Of a stretch of DNA of 64,000 nucleotides, positions 36,114 through 44,994 are shown piece by piece. Each line of letters begins with the position of its first letter. Positions within the stretch are counted from its first letter, which is position 1. Made by a program: the position numbers and the translations under genes. Location of the stretch: NCBI RefSeq assembly GCF_002499975.2, contig NZ_CP052766.1, positions 744,001-808,000 on the forward strand, given 5' to 3'. The notes beneath the pieces are model-generated. The model was not told the DNA's origin, made no database searches, and saw nothing but the letters and a program-made list of their open reading frames with translations. The stretch is from Alteromonas pelagimontana (GTDB lineage: Bacteria; Pseudomonadota; Gammaproteobacteria; Enterobacterales; Alteromonadaceae).

Positions 36114-36530
36114 TCAGTTGCTCAGGTTCAGGTTCTTGATTTCCAGCTCAGTTTGCTCTTTCAAACCTTCAAGGGTTTTGCCGTGAGGGGTGGGCTGGCG
36201 GGTTTCTGGATCGACCTTAACAAAAACAATATCATCAGCCAGACAGATGGTTTTCTTTGTTGCTTTATTGCGCACTAAGCAACTAACAGTAATTGAACTT
36301 CTTCCCACTTTTTTGGTTTCTAAACCAAATTCAACTATGTCTCCTTGCATCGCAGGCGATTCAAAATTAATTTCACCGATGTGTTTGGTTACCAGGCAAT
36401 TTGTTTCTAACTGGCAAATGGCATAGATGGCTGATTCTTCATCAATCCATTCCAGCGCTCTTCCACCAAAGAGTGAATCGGCATAGTTGAGATCATTGGG
36501 CATTACCAGTCGGCGTGACAAAAAACGCAT
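36114..36530 (-). CDS. Acyl-CoA thioesterase, hotdog fold (YciA-like)
   Basis: A 138-residue single-domain hotdog protein. NYADSLFGGRALEWIDEESA is the active-site helix segment of YciA/BFIT-type acyl-CoA thioesterases, and IGEINFESPAMQGDIVEFGL and CLADDIVFVKVD are the later family strands. It hydrolyses acyl-CoA to free acid and CoA; chain length preference cannot be told. It is divergent from tmcA with 60 bases between the starts. Confidence 0.85.
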   Translation of the reverse strand: MRFLSRRLVMPNDLNYADSLFGGRALEWIDEESAIYAICQLETNCLVTKHIGEINFESPAMQGDIVEFGLETKKVGRSSITVSCLVRNKATKKTICLADDIVFVKVDPETRQPTPHGKTLEGLKEQTELEIKNLNLSN

Positions 36531-36590
36531 TCGTATTCCTTATTGCAAATCGTTACACTTAAAGCGCTATTATAATGTAATTTAGCGACT

Positions 36591-38690
36591 ATGACTGTTA
36601 ATAAGGTAACTGAATGGCTTAACCGGTCATTTACAGAACGTGCATACAAAGCGTGTCACCGACAACTATTGCTCATCAGCGGTAATAGCGACATGTGTTA
36701 TGAAGATGCGAAAGCGGCGTTGAGCGGCTGCGCCGTTTCCGCTTTTCAAATTGCGTGGCTTGGCGAAAAAGGTCATCCGGCGTTTATCAATCGCCCGATC
36801 CGTTTATTCAAACAGATGCTTGGACGAGAGTTTGATATAGCCGTTTATGATGCACACGAAGCCTTACGCCCTAGTGCGCTATTGGCCTTGAGTGGTACGG
36901 TTCGTCAAGGCGGCACGCTAATCATATTATGCCCCGCGTTTGAGCTGTGGCCGGAACATTGTTCGGTTACCACCCCGCATTATCTAAGCTACGGATACAA
37001 CCTCTCGCATAGTGCCTATATCTCTTATTTAATAAGCCAGTTTACCGCCGATCGCCGGGTGGCAATATGGACAAAAACGCAGCTTCACTTGCCCATTGCT
37101 ACTACTTCTGACTCGTCTACCGGGGTAGCAAAATTTAAGTCAATTGATCAATCTCACTGCTATAAACAGCTGCTCACCTACTTTCGAGGTAAACAATCTT
37201 GTTCGCATGTGGTACTAACCGCTCCGCGCGGGAGAGGTAAATCAAGCGTCATTGGTATTGCGTTAAACACGCTTATTCGTCACGGTCAGCGGGTGCATGT
37301 CACCAGCCCTGTTCACCAGTCCGTAAATACACTTTTTGATAAATTAGAGAATACCGAGACCACTCGGGTCGCCGAAAAACATATCCTCCATTCTTCTAGT
37401 GGCGGCTATGTGAAATGGGTTGCCAGTGACAACCCCGAATTATTTGAAGCTGATTCAACACATATTGTCATTGATGAGGCATCATCACTGCCGTTACCAA
37501 TACTGGAAAAATTTCTCCATTCGGGGAAATCCTGCATATTTAGTACAACGACTTTTGGCTACGAAGGCTCGGGGCAAGGGTTCATCAATCGCTTTGTCAG
37601 ACGTCTTACCGCTAACAACCAAGCACTGCATTTAATAATGTCAACGCCTATCCGCTGGTACGCCAACGATCCAGTTGAAAGTCGATTAAACAGTTCGATG
37701 TTGTTTCAATCTGGTGTAGAAAATTCAGAAGATCTTCCCGCCACAAACAATTTCACTGTATCTTCAGGTCAGCTTTCTGAGTTACCGGTTGATGTCATGA
37801 AGCAGGCACTAGCGCTTTTGGATGCAGCACATTATCAAACCAGTCCTGATGACATGATGCGTTTAGTCGATGCGCCAGATAATTTATGTTTCATCATGAA
37901 AATCGACGAGCGAGTAGTAGGAGCAGCGATAATTAACGCAGAAGGCGGGCCCTTGCTCGAGAGCGTGGCTGAAGACATTGCTAACGGGAAACGTCGTGTT
38001 AAAGGACATTTAAGCGCACAAGCGCTTTCTCTTTTCTATGCAATACCCGCATTAGCGATACACCGCTACTGGCGAATCAATCGAATTGCTATCAGTGCAA
38101 ATCTGCAAAGAAGTGGTCTTGGCACAGCCATTATAAATCAGGTACTGAATGCAGCTACGGCCGAAAATATCGATATTCTTACCAGCTCATTCGGTTTGAC
38201 GTCATCTCTCGATTTGTTTTGGAAAAGCAACGGGTTCCGTACCCTTAAAATTGGCGCTAAACAAGATAAATCCAGTGGTGCAAGCAGCGCCTTAGTGGGC
38301 AGAAGCCTAACCGCGAATGGAAAAGATGCTCTTAGTTTGGTACTGCAACTGCGCGCTGCAGAGGAGACATTAGTAAGCGATTACCCGGTTCCAACAATCT
38401 CTCCCAGCTACTCGGCTAACCATACTAGTTCGCAGTCTCTTCATACCAGTCGGCTCGCTGAGTTTGCTGCTGGTTCACGAAGTATTCATCACCTGGGAGC
38501 AAGTCTCCATTGGCTCGTTCTCTCTTGCCGTTTGCGAGAGCTTCCGCCCTTCACAATTGTTGAGGATTATTTAAATCAAGAGGCAGGGTTAAGCGAGCTT
38601 CTCACGAAGTACAAGTTGACGGGTAAAGCTGCATTAGTTGCAGAGTTAAGAAAGAATGTGGCTAGCTATATACAAAGGATTTCAGTTTAA
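36591..38690 (+). CDS. tmcA: tRNA(Met) cytidine acetyltransferase
   Basis: A 699-residue enzyme making N4-acetylcytidine at the wobble base of elongator tRNA-Met. The helicase-like ATPase core has the Walker A LTAPRGRGKSSVIG near residue 210 and Walker B HIVIDEASSLPLP; the GNAT domain has RINRIAISANLQRSGLGTAI near residue 495. The C-terminal tRNA-binding tail follows. Domain order and length fit E. coli TmcA (671 aa). No strong ribosome site precedes the ATG. The region after it (38691-39228) is non-coding and holds the third dispersed repeat. Confidence 0.95.
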   Translation: MTVNKVTEWLNRSFTERAYKACHRQLLLISGNSDMCYEDAKAALSGCAVSAFQIAWLGEKGHPAFINRPIRLFKQMLGREFDIAVYDAHEALRPSALLALSGTVRQGGTLIILCPAFELWPEHCSVTTPHYLSYGYNLSHSAYISYLISQFTADRRVAIWTKTQLHLPIATTSDSSTGVAKFKSIDQSHCYKQLLTYFRGKQSCSHVVLTAPRGRGKSSVIGIALNTLIRHGQRVHVTSPVHQSVNTLFDKLENTETTRVAEKHILHSSSGGYVKWVASDNPELFEADSTHIVIDEASSLPLPILEKFLHSGKSCIFSTTTFGYEGSGQGFINRFVRRLTANNQALHLIMSTPIRWYANDPVESRLNSSMLFQSGVENSEDLPATNNFTVSSGQLSELPVDVMKQALALLDAAHYQTSPDDMMRLVDAPDNLCFIMKIDERVVGAAIINAEGGPLLESVAEDIANGKRRVKGHLSAQALSLFYAIPALAIHRYWRINRIAISANLQRSGLGTAIINQVLNAATAENIDILTSSFGLTSSLDLFWKSNGFRTLKIGAKQDKSSGASSALVGRSLTANGKDALSLVLQLRAAEETLVSDYPVPTISPSYSANHTSSQSLHTSRLAEFAAGSRSIHHLGASLHWLVLSCRLRELPPFTIVEDYLNQEAGLSELLTKYKLTGKAALVAELRKNVASYIQRISV

Positions 38691-38793
38691 CCCCTTTCCG
38701 CCTTGCAGAAGGCTGCATAAGCCATTTTTCTACCACTTTACCGCTATATACCTGTTTCTAACTGAAAGTCATAAGATATTTCTGTTGTTTAAC

Positions 38794-38982
38794 ACTAATC
38801 CGCAATGGTGTGTGCTCACTCACCGAAATAACTATTCGACCTTGAGAAGCGAATTTCGTAAAGATTTTACGGACTAAATCGAATGCGATTGGCGCAGCTC
38901 AGAAGCCGCGCCTTCTGCCCACACCTTGCCGGTCGCACCTCGCCGGCCGCACCTGGCCGGCAACACCCATAGAGAGATAGAG
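38794..38982. repeat. Dispersed intergenic repeat, copy 3, with GC-rich tail
   Basis: It starts ACTAATCCGCAATG like copy 1, keeps AATTTCGTAAAG, CTAAATCGAATGCGATTGGC and GCAGCTC, then GCCGGC-rich units and CCCATAGAGAGATAGAG like copy 2. It lies in the 538-base gap between tmcA and the TPR gene, where no coding gene is visible. Confidence 0.6.
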
Positions 38983-39188
38983 CAACCCATCAATGTGCGT
39001 GAGTATAAACCCCGCTTTGAGCGAATAGCCGCAGCATTCGTGCTATGAGGGTTTCTGCGGGATAGTCGCTCCCATTTGATCTATAACAAACATAGGAAAA
39101 CAGGTAAATAAAACTGCATATAGATATTTCGCAGGTTTATGAATGAAAGCAAATTACCTCGATAGCATGTATACCGCAGAAAATATAA

Positions 39189-39215
39189 AAAAAGCTCCTA
39201 AAAAGGAGCTTTTTT
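39189..39215. terminator. Terminator at the end of the TonB2 operon
   Basis: AAGCTCCT and AGGAGCTT pair around AAAA, with A and T runs on the two sides, so it can act in both directions. It lies 14 bases after the TPR gene stop. Confidence 0.85.
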
Positions 39216-39228
39216 GAAATCAAGACTA

Positions 39229-40503
39229 TTAAATGTCAATACCGCGGTTTTTCGCCTTTTCTTTAATATAAGGCTCCCAAGCTACGGCATTTCGACGTAC
39301 GGAATTATCTTTCTTAGCTTCCTGAACGTGTTTCCAAGCGCTTTTATAATTACCTGCATAAAAATTCGCTTCCATGAGAGAGAAGTGAATTTTCGCTGGA
39401 TCTTCAGCACCTCGTTCCAGAGCTTGATTTAATGCCGCTATCGCACCTTTATAATCTTCAGTAACCAAAAGCAGCGTACCCTGTTTCTGATAATGCTCAG
39501 GATCAGAACTTTCCTTCGCAGCCATACCATAGTAATTCGCTGCAATCTTATAGTTCTTAGCCTGGTGGAAAGTATTAGCTACGTTAGCTAGCATTTCCTC
39601 ATCTTTCTTCAACAGACCCGACTTCATATGCTTTTCAAGCAATTGACCGGCTTTGTACGGAATACCATTTGTTGCATACAGCTGGGCAAGCGTTTTAATC
39701 TGAGTATCTTTTTCAAGATAACCTTGATTATAAGCCAGCTCCATAGTGGCTAAAGCATTTTTATAATCTTCAACCAACATGTAGAACAAGCCTAGCTGTG
39801 TCCACCAGGTTTTGTTCTCCGGAAACGTATTAACAAGCGTTTCAGCTACTTTAACGGTTTCCGGATACATTTTGCGTTCGTAGTAAGATTGCAACTTCAG
39901 AACATAGGGATTCTTGTTCGGCTTCTCGTACAACGCGATCGCTTTATCTGCAGGTTCAATAATCTTATCAAGCTCTTTCATTTCAAAGTAAGCTTGAGCC
40001 ATACGTGTATAAACGTCTGCATCTTCTTTACAAGTAAAGTCCATCCAGCTGTTATACCACTTTATAGCTTCAGGATAATTTTGCTCCTGCATGCTTAGAT
40101 CGCCCAGCAGCTTCAACGTCTGAGAATGCTCAGTGTCGTTTAATACTTTAGGCTCTACAGCATCGCGCAAATATTCCATTGCTTTAGCGCCCTGGCCTTC
40201 CTTTGCAGCCATCAAGTTGCCAATGAAACGCCCGACATACGCTTTATCAAATTCATCAGACGTATCCACGTCCATCAGAATCTGAAGTGCTTCGTCGACG
40301 CGATCTTCATTGTAAGCTTCAAATGCCTTTTGAACCTTTTTACCTGCGCGCTCGCCGACCAACGTGGTTTTACCCTTTTCGTACCCAGGACAAACTACCG
40401 GCGCAGAAGACTGCGCAAGAGCTACAGGTACGGAGAGAAACGAACCAACGCCTACTACCAAAGCAAGTGCTGACATTTTGAATTGACGTTTCATCATGAT
40501 CAT
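39229..40503 (-). CDS. TPR-repeat protein of the TonB2 system
   Basis: A 424-residue exported protein with signal peptide (MKRQFKMSALALVVGVGSFL, cleavage near ALA-Q), then about eight TPR-like helical pairs: YPEAIKWYNSWMDF, YTRMAQAYFEMKELDKII, WWTQLGLFYMLVEDYKNALA, YKIAANYYGMAAKESSDPEH and YKGAIAALNQALERG. TPR proteins in this position of the TonB2 cluster are known in Shewanella and Vibrio relatives and probably act as periplasmic scaffolds. The first ATG overlaps the tonB stop by 4 bases; two further in-frame ATGs within nine bases are possible starts. Last gene of the operon. Confidence 0.8.
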   Translation of the reverse strand: MIMMKRQFKMSALALVVGVGSFLSVPVALAQSSAPVVCPGYEKGKTTLVGERAGKKVQKAFEAYNEDRVDEALQILMDVDTSDEFDKAYVGRFIGNLMAAKEGQGAKAMEYLRDAVEPKVLNDTEHSQTLKLLGDLSMQEQNYPEAIKWYNSWMDFTCKEDADVYTRMAQAYFEMKELDKIIEPADKAIALYEKPNKNPYVLKLQSYYERKMYPETVKVAETLVNTFPENKTWWTQLGLFYMLVEDYKNALATMELAYNQGYLEKDTQIKTLAQLYATNGIPYKAGQLLEKHMKSGLLKKDEEMLANVANTFHQAKNYKIAANYYGMAAKESSDPEHYQKQGTLLLVTEDYKGAIAALNQALERGAEDPAKIHFSLMEANFYAGNYKSAWKHVQEAKKDNSVRRNAVAWEPYIKEKAKNRGIDI

Positions 40504-41111
40504 TGCTCCAGTTTAAAGTCTAGCTGCACAAACATATCTGTTTGCTTGACTGCTTTCCCATCAACAATTTTCGGCTTGTATTTCCACTTGCTCAGCGCAC
40601 GACGCGCTTCACGGTCAAATACACGCTTAGGGTCAGCATCAAGAACTTCAATATCATCGACACCTCCCACTTCGTTAATAGTAAAAGATAATCTAACCCA
40701 ACCTTCACGTCCATCACGGGCCGCTTCAGGAGGATATTTTGGATCAATACGAACGATAGGCGTAGCTTCACCATCACGTTGCATTGCGCCAACAGCACCA
40801 ATGTTTACACCTACTCCCCCAGTATCAATTTGAGGAATGCTCAGGCTAAAGCCATCAGCATTTGGGTCGGCTGCTTCTGGCTCAACCTGCTGCATTTTAG
40901 GCGGCTGTTGAGGCGGAGGCGGTGGCGGCGGTGGCGTACGAGTACGAGTCTGCGTAGTGTCCTCGGGCTCCTGCATTACGATGTCAATAACAGGTGCTGC
41001 TGGCACTTCGTCTGCCGGTCTGGCTGAGTTTTCTATTAACTTGGCCATCAATACGAACAGTGCGAATGCTACTACTGCACCTAATAATATAGATACGATA
41101 AATCGTGCCAT
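40500..41111 (-). CDS. tonB: TonB2-type energy transducer
   Basis: A 203-residue protein. One N-terminal membrane helix (VSILLGAVVAFALFVLMAKL), then a proline-rich arm with eight consecutive prolines, then the TonB C-terminal domain: IVRIDPKYPPEAARDGREGW, VRLSFTINEVGGVDDIEVLD and ALSKWKYKP, with the conserved YP pair. It carries proton-motive force from ExbB/ExbD to outer-membrane receptors. It follows exbD after one base and overlaps the TPR gene. The arm is short, as in TonB2 proteins. Confidence 0.92.
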   Translation of the reverse strand: MARFIVSILLGAVVAFALFVLMAKLIENSARPADEVPAAPVIDIVMQEPEDTTQTRTRTPPPPPPPPQQPPKMQQVEPEAADPNADGFSLSIPQIDTGGVGVNIGAVGAMQRDGEATPIVRIDPKYPPEAARDGREGWVRLSFTINEVGGVDDIEVLDADPKRVFDREARRALSKWKYKPKIVDGKAVKQTDMFVQLDFKLEQ

Positions 41112-41112
41112 C

Positions 41113-41511
41113 TTAACCCCTTGCTGCTACCGAAATGCGATCAACACCTGCAGCTTTAACCTGGTCCATGACTTCTACTACTCGACCATGTTTGGCTTTA
41201 ATGTCAGCCTGAATGATCACATAATCAGTAGGCTGTTCCGTTAACAATCGCTCTAAATTTGCTCTAACGCTGTCGGGCGCTACCTCACGTTTATCCAGCC
41301 ACACATTTCCATCTTCAGTAATTGCGATGAATATATTGGCATTTTTGTGAAGGAACGCCTGGCTCGCGTCGGGCTTAATGACTTCAACACCCGCTTCCTT
41401 AACGAAAACCGTGGTAACGATGAAGAAAATAAGCATGATAAACACGATATCCAACATGGGCGTCATGTCAATCGCAGCATCTTCCTCTTCGGTTCTGACT
41501 TTTCGAGCCAT
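41113..41511 (-). CDS. exbD: ExbD/TolR biopolymer transport protein
   Basis: A 132-residue protein: MARKVRTEEEDAAIDMTPML then one membrane helix (DIVFIMLIFFIVTTVFV) and a periplasmic domain. The conserved Asp in DMTPMLDIVF (second Asp) is the proton-carrying residue of the family. It pairs with the ExbB proteins encoded upstream. It starts 11 bases after exbB and ends one base before tonB. Confidence 0.93.
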   Translation of the reverse strand: MARKVRTEEEDAAIDMTPMLDIVFIMLIFFIVTTVFVKEAGVEVIKPDASQAFLHKNANIFIAITEDGNVWLDKREVAPDSVRANLERLLTEQPTDYVIIQADIKAKHGRVVEVMDQVKAAGVDRISVAARG

Positions 41512-41522
41512 AATATATCTCT

Positions 41523-42047
41523 CTAATGATGTGGCAAGCTATCAACCAACCCTTCTTTAGCCATCTTGACTTTTGCTTCAAGACGAGAACTAATGAAGAG
41601 GCCTGACAGCGCAGCAACCATTCCAGCCATAGTAGGGATAGTTGCCATCGAAATACCAGCAGCCATTAAACGCGCGTTGCTGGTACCCTGAGTTGCCATT
41701 GTCTCGAACACTGTAATCATTCCCGTAACTGTTCCTAAAAGACCAATTAACGGACACATTGCAACCAATGTGCGTATGATCAACATCCTGGCGTCTAGAT
41801 CATCTGACGCCTGAGAAATCCATGTTTCACGGATTCTATGCGCATACCATGAGGTAGTGTCTGTACGGTCATCCCAGTTTCTGATGATAGTTTTCTTCAC
41901 CTTGGGAAAAACCGTTTTCAAATACCAGTAGCGCTCAATCATTAACATCCACATAAGAAAGAGCGCGGCAGCGACGAAATATAAAACATCACCGCCGGTA
42001 GCGATAAACTCCCTGACAGATTCCCATAATCCAATCAGGTATATCAT
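41523..42047 (-). CDS. exbB: ExbB2/MotA/TolQ-family proton channel protein
   Basis: A 174-residue protein with three membrane helices: VLYFVAAALFLMWMLMIERY, MCPLIGLLGTVTGMITVF and MATIPTMAGMVAALSGLFIS, the ExbB/TolQ signature. It is the shorter of two MotA/TolQ/ExbB proteins in the operon, corresponding to ExbB2 of Vibrio. I start at ATG 42047 (MIYLIGLWESV), one base after the upstream stop; the open frame further upstream overlaps the TtpC coding end and does not match. Confidence 0.92.
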   Translation of the reverse strand: MIYLIGLWESVREFIATGGDVLYFVAAALFLMWMLMIERYWYLKTVFPKVKKTIIRNWDDRTDTTSWYAHRIRETWISQASDDLDARMLIIRTLVAMCPLIGLLGTVTGMITVFETMATQGTSNARLMAAGISMATIPTMAGMVAALSGLFISSRLEAKVKMAKEGLVDSLPHH

Positions 42048-42048
42048 A

Positions 42049-43407
42049 TTAGACTCTCTCCGCCTCTGAATGAGCTGCAATGATACCAGCTGTTTGCTCA
42101 TCCAAAATGTGAACGATAGATTTGCTGCGTGAAGCCACGATGCTATGAGTCAGAATCAGAGGCAATGCTGCAATAATACCCTGAGCAGTTGTTACCAAAG
42201 CCATTGAGATACTACCTGCCATCATACGAGGGTCACCAGTACCGAACAATGTAATTGTCTGGAACGTTTCAATCATCCCCAGTACCGTACCTAACAGACC
42301 AAGTAGAGGCGCGATTGCTGCGAAAATCTTAATAACGTTAATGCCACTTTCTATTGAAGGTAATTCTTTAAGAATCGCTTCATCCAGCTTAAGTTCAAGG
42401 TTTTCTGCATCAGCAGTTTTATTTTCTTGATAAACCTTCAAGATACGTCCAAGTGGATTACTAGAAGAAGGATTACCAGGATTCTTCAGCTGAGATCGAA
42501 TCTTGCTACCTGTGATCGTTAACGTAATCAACTTATACACGCCAATGAGAAGGCCGATAATCAGCATAACAGTGATGGTATAACCCACTGCGCCACCTGC
42601 GTGATAACGCTCCATCATCGTTGCTTTTTGCTTCAACAGCCCAAGAATTGCGCCTTGAGAAGGATCCGTATAGAAAGGAACAAAACCGGATGTTGCCTCA
42701 ACCAAATCTTCTGCAGAGCCAACTAACGGGCCATCAGGCTGACGACCTAAAGGCTGAACGAGTTCATTTTCTGCATCATAGGTTAAATAACCATCTTCAC
42801 CAACCAGGTTGAAGGTACCAACACGAACCACTTCTTGTTCAGAGCTGCCACCATCCAAGTTTACAACCTGTGTGGTAAAACGAACAACCTGGCCTGATTC
42901 GGTCATTTCAGTTTGTAGTGTGAACCACAAATCTTCCAGTTCCTGAATGTTAGGCAGACCTTTTGATTCTTCTGACATTTCAGCCAGGAAGTCGTCGCGT
43001 CCTGGATACTGGGCACTAACAATTGAGGTTGAAATGCGACCATAGGCTTCAGAAGCAGCTTGACGAACCACACCAAACATTTCACCTAATGTACCGGTGG
43101 CGGATTCTAGCTCAGCCGCCTTTTCGTTCAGGGTAGTTTCGTTATTACCAAATTGCTGCTGTAAACGTTCGCCACGATTCTGTTCTGCTGTAAGATCAGA
43201 TTGCGCTTTCTTTAATAATGCTTGTTTATCTGCACGAGCAGACTGGAACTCAGCTTCACGCTGTTGGTTAATACGTGCTTCAGAAACACGATTTTCCTTA
43301 ACCTGCTCCAATAGGTCCTGCAGGCTTGCTGCTTCCTGTGCATGCGCACCGGTTGCAAAGACCGCCAGTGTTGCAGCGGCTACAAGAGATTTGAATACTG
43401 GTTTCAT
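42049..43407 (-). CDS. ttpC: TtpC-type MotA/TolQ/ExbB protein with periplasmic N-terminal domain
   Basis: A 452-residue protein: signal peptide (MKPVFKSLVAAATLAVFATG, cut near AHA-Q), a coiled-coil region rich in Glu, Gln and Ala (residues 25-110), a beta-rich periplasmic domain, and from about residue 270 the three-helix ExbB module (YTITVMLIIGLLIGVYKLIT, IFAAIAPLLGLLGTVLGMIE, SMALVTTAQGIIAALPLILT). This layout is that of TtpC, the extra protein that Vibrio TonB2 systems need. I start at ATG 43407, as GGAG lies 9 bases upstream; the GTG at 43413 is too close to it. Confidence 0.88.
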   Translation of the reverse strand: MKPVFKSLVAAATLAVFATGAHAQEAASLQDLLEQVKENRVSEARINQQREAEFQSARADKQALLKKAQSDLTAEQNRGERLQQQFGNNETTLNEKAAELESATGTLGEMFGVVRQAASEAYGRISTSIVSAQYPGRDDFLAEMSEESKGLPNIQELEDLWFTLQTEMTESGQVVRFTTQVVNLDGGSSEQEVVRVGTFNLVGEDGYLTYDAENELVQPLGRQPDGPLVGSAEDLVEATSGFVPFYTDPSQGAILGLLKQKATMMERYHAGGAVGYTITVMLIIGLLIGVYKLITLTITGSKIRSQLKNPGNPSSSNPLGRILKVYQENKTADAENLELKLDEAILKELPSIESGINVIKIFAAIAPLLGLLGTVLGMIETFQTITLFGTGDPRMMAGSISMALVTTAQGIIAALPLILTHSIVASRSKSIVHILDEQTAGIIAAHSEAERV

Positions 43408-43413
43408 TAACAC

Positions 43414-44187
43414 TTACTCCGCTGCTTTAATAGGTAGTTTTATTAGATCACTAGGAATTGTGCCATTGGCCATCTTCACTGCGTCTACTACAGAACTTAG
43501 GTATTCATCACCTAGTTTTTCCCAAGCGCGAGCTTCGTTATCCCAAACCCAAGCATTGCTTTGGTCAAGAGAAAGAGCAAGAAGTGCGGTACGTCCCAAA
43601 TTAAAGAAGTCAACCGTTACGTTAGTACCATTATCATCAATAGCACCTTGGTAAGACTGAATCTTGGTACCGTATTCAACTTCTACCAAATAAGCTTCAA
43701 TAACCTGACGGAATTGCTCGGAAACGGTTACATTTGAGTTAGCCATTAGGTCACGCAGACGCTGAATGCGTTCACGACGCTCATCAAGATTGATAGGTAC
43801 ATCAAGCTCAACGAACTTTTCAAGACTATCGATCATGCGAAACATTAAAGGCACGATACCTTGCTTTGTAGCTTCAATGCTGTCGATTTGACGTTGCAGA
43901 GAATCGATGCTGCGTTGCTGATCCGCAACCAGGCTAGCAATATAATCGTTATAGACTTTTAGATTCTCAGTTTGGTCAACAGTTTGACGATACTCAACTA
44001 ACAGCTCTTGAGACTGCTCAAACAATGTGTTGATTTTTTCTTGAGATTTCGCTGCAGCAGCATGAATCTTAGCTTCTTCTTTTTGAAGATCGTTAAGAGT
44101 AGCTGCAGAGACGACTGCACTACCTGTTAGTGCCAATGCACCCATCACAGTAGAAGCAATAAGAGTTCTCTTGCTCATCTTGGACAT
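43414..44187 (-). CDS. DUF3450 periplasmic coiled-coil protein of the TonB2 operon
   Basis: A 257-residue protein with a signal peptide (RTLIASTVMGALALTGSAVV, cut near VSA-A) and a long helical coiled coil (residues 30-115) made of KEEAKIHAAAAKSQEKINTL, VADQQRSIDSLQRQIDSIEA and similar heptads. The rest (TALLALSLDQSNAWVWDNEA, RAWEKLGDEYLSSV) is the DUF3450 end. The family is found at the head of TonB2 clusters; its role is not established, perhaps holding the motor at a fixed distance in the periplasm. ATG 44187 or the one 9 bases later are possible starts. First gene of the six-gene operon. Confidence 0.88.
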   Translation of the reverse strand: MSKMSKRTLIASTVMGALALTGSAVVSAATLNDLQKEEAKIHAAAAKSQEKINTLFEQSQELLVEYRQTVDQTENLKVYNDYIASLVADQQRSIDSLQRQIDSIEATKQGIVPLMFRMIDSLEKFVELDVPINLDERRERIQRLRDLMANSNVTVSEQFRQVIEAYLVEVEYGTKIQSYQGAIDDNGTNVTVDFFNLGRTALLALSLDQSNAWVWDNEARAWEKLGDEYLSSVVDAVKMANGTIPSDLIKLPIKAAE

Positions 44188-44359
44188 AGTTCCCAACCAA
44201 ATTTCTTATTTGAATCCTCGCGCGAAACGTATTTTCTAGCAAGGGGCGTATAAACTTTTACAATTCATATTAAGGAAGGTAGCGATTGCCGTGGTAACGC
44301 CAACACTACGAATCTCTAATACTCACACGGAATAGCAGAAAGAGTCAAGTAACGCCCTC

Positions 44360-44385
44360 TTAACATGACAATTAAGCCATGTTAA
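44360..44385. promoter_or_regulatory. Perfect inverted repeat upstream of the TonB2 operon
   Basis: TTAACATG and CATGTTAA are separated by 10 bases, about 173 bases before the DUF3450 start. This is the design of a dimeric repressor or activator site. It is not a Fur box. Confidence 0.4.
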
Positions 44386-44994
44386 CTGACTACCACGTGA
44401 GCGGATTTGTAGTTGCAAATCTTTTTTGTATAAAATTTTTTCAAACTTGAGCTAAATTCGACAGTTTCCTGAAACGGAAACCACGCCTTTGCTGCTTCCA
44501 CTTTTTAAATAGACTCCCGCTAACTTACAATGCTCTTAATGCCATCATTCGTTTATTAGATGCTTAACAAAATACGAGAGACATGGAAAGGCATGTGAAG
44601 AAGACAGAGGCTTGTAAAAGTCTTAGATGTACCTGACCTCAACCACTCTAAAACGAGCAGCAGAGGCCAACGCCGTTCAGATTATCTTAACTAACAAAAC
44701 TGCAAAAGCCTTTGCGACGAGCGTTCGCTATTTATAGATGAGCGACAAATGATGCTTCTATAAGGCAGAAGCGTTGAGCAACTTTCAACATGAATGTTTT
44801 GGTTCCTTTCGTATTCCCTTAGTTAGTTTCCCTATATTGTGCTGCATGTCGATAAAAGCGAAGTGCTTTCCTGTTCTACCGCAGAGGTATTACATCGCTG
44901 GCACAAACTGCATAGCAGCACAACGTTAACGGTCAATTCACAGGCTCTGCACAGGGAAAATTTCTTAACAAGGCGCAGCTGGATGATGTTAGTG
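44386..44994. other. 609-bp stretch without a gene
   Basis: This lies between the TonB2 operator candidate and the mesD end. All frames are broken and no RNA gene is recognised. A short inverted pair GTTTCC/GGAAAC (about 44464-44482) is the only structure seen. Confidence 0.5.

Noticed and set aside
43097..43654. 185-codon plus-strand frame over the TonB2 operon
   Set aside because: It is antisense to ttpC and the DUF3450 gene, which have firm family support; its serine-rich make-up is typical of a shadow frame.
44197..44359. Search for a Fur box upstream of the TonB2 operon
   Set aside because: No stretch comes near the consensus; the only strong symmetric site is the non-Fur palindrome at 44360.
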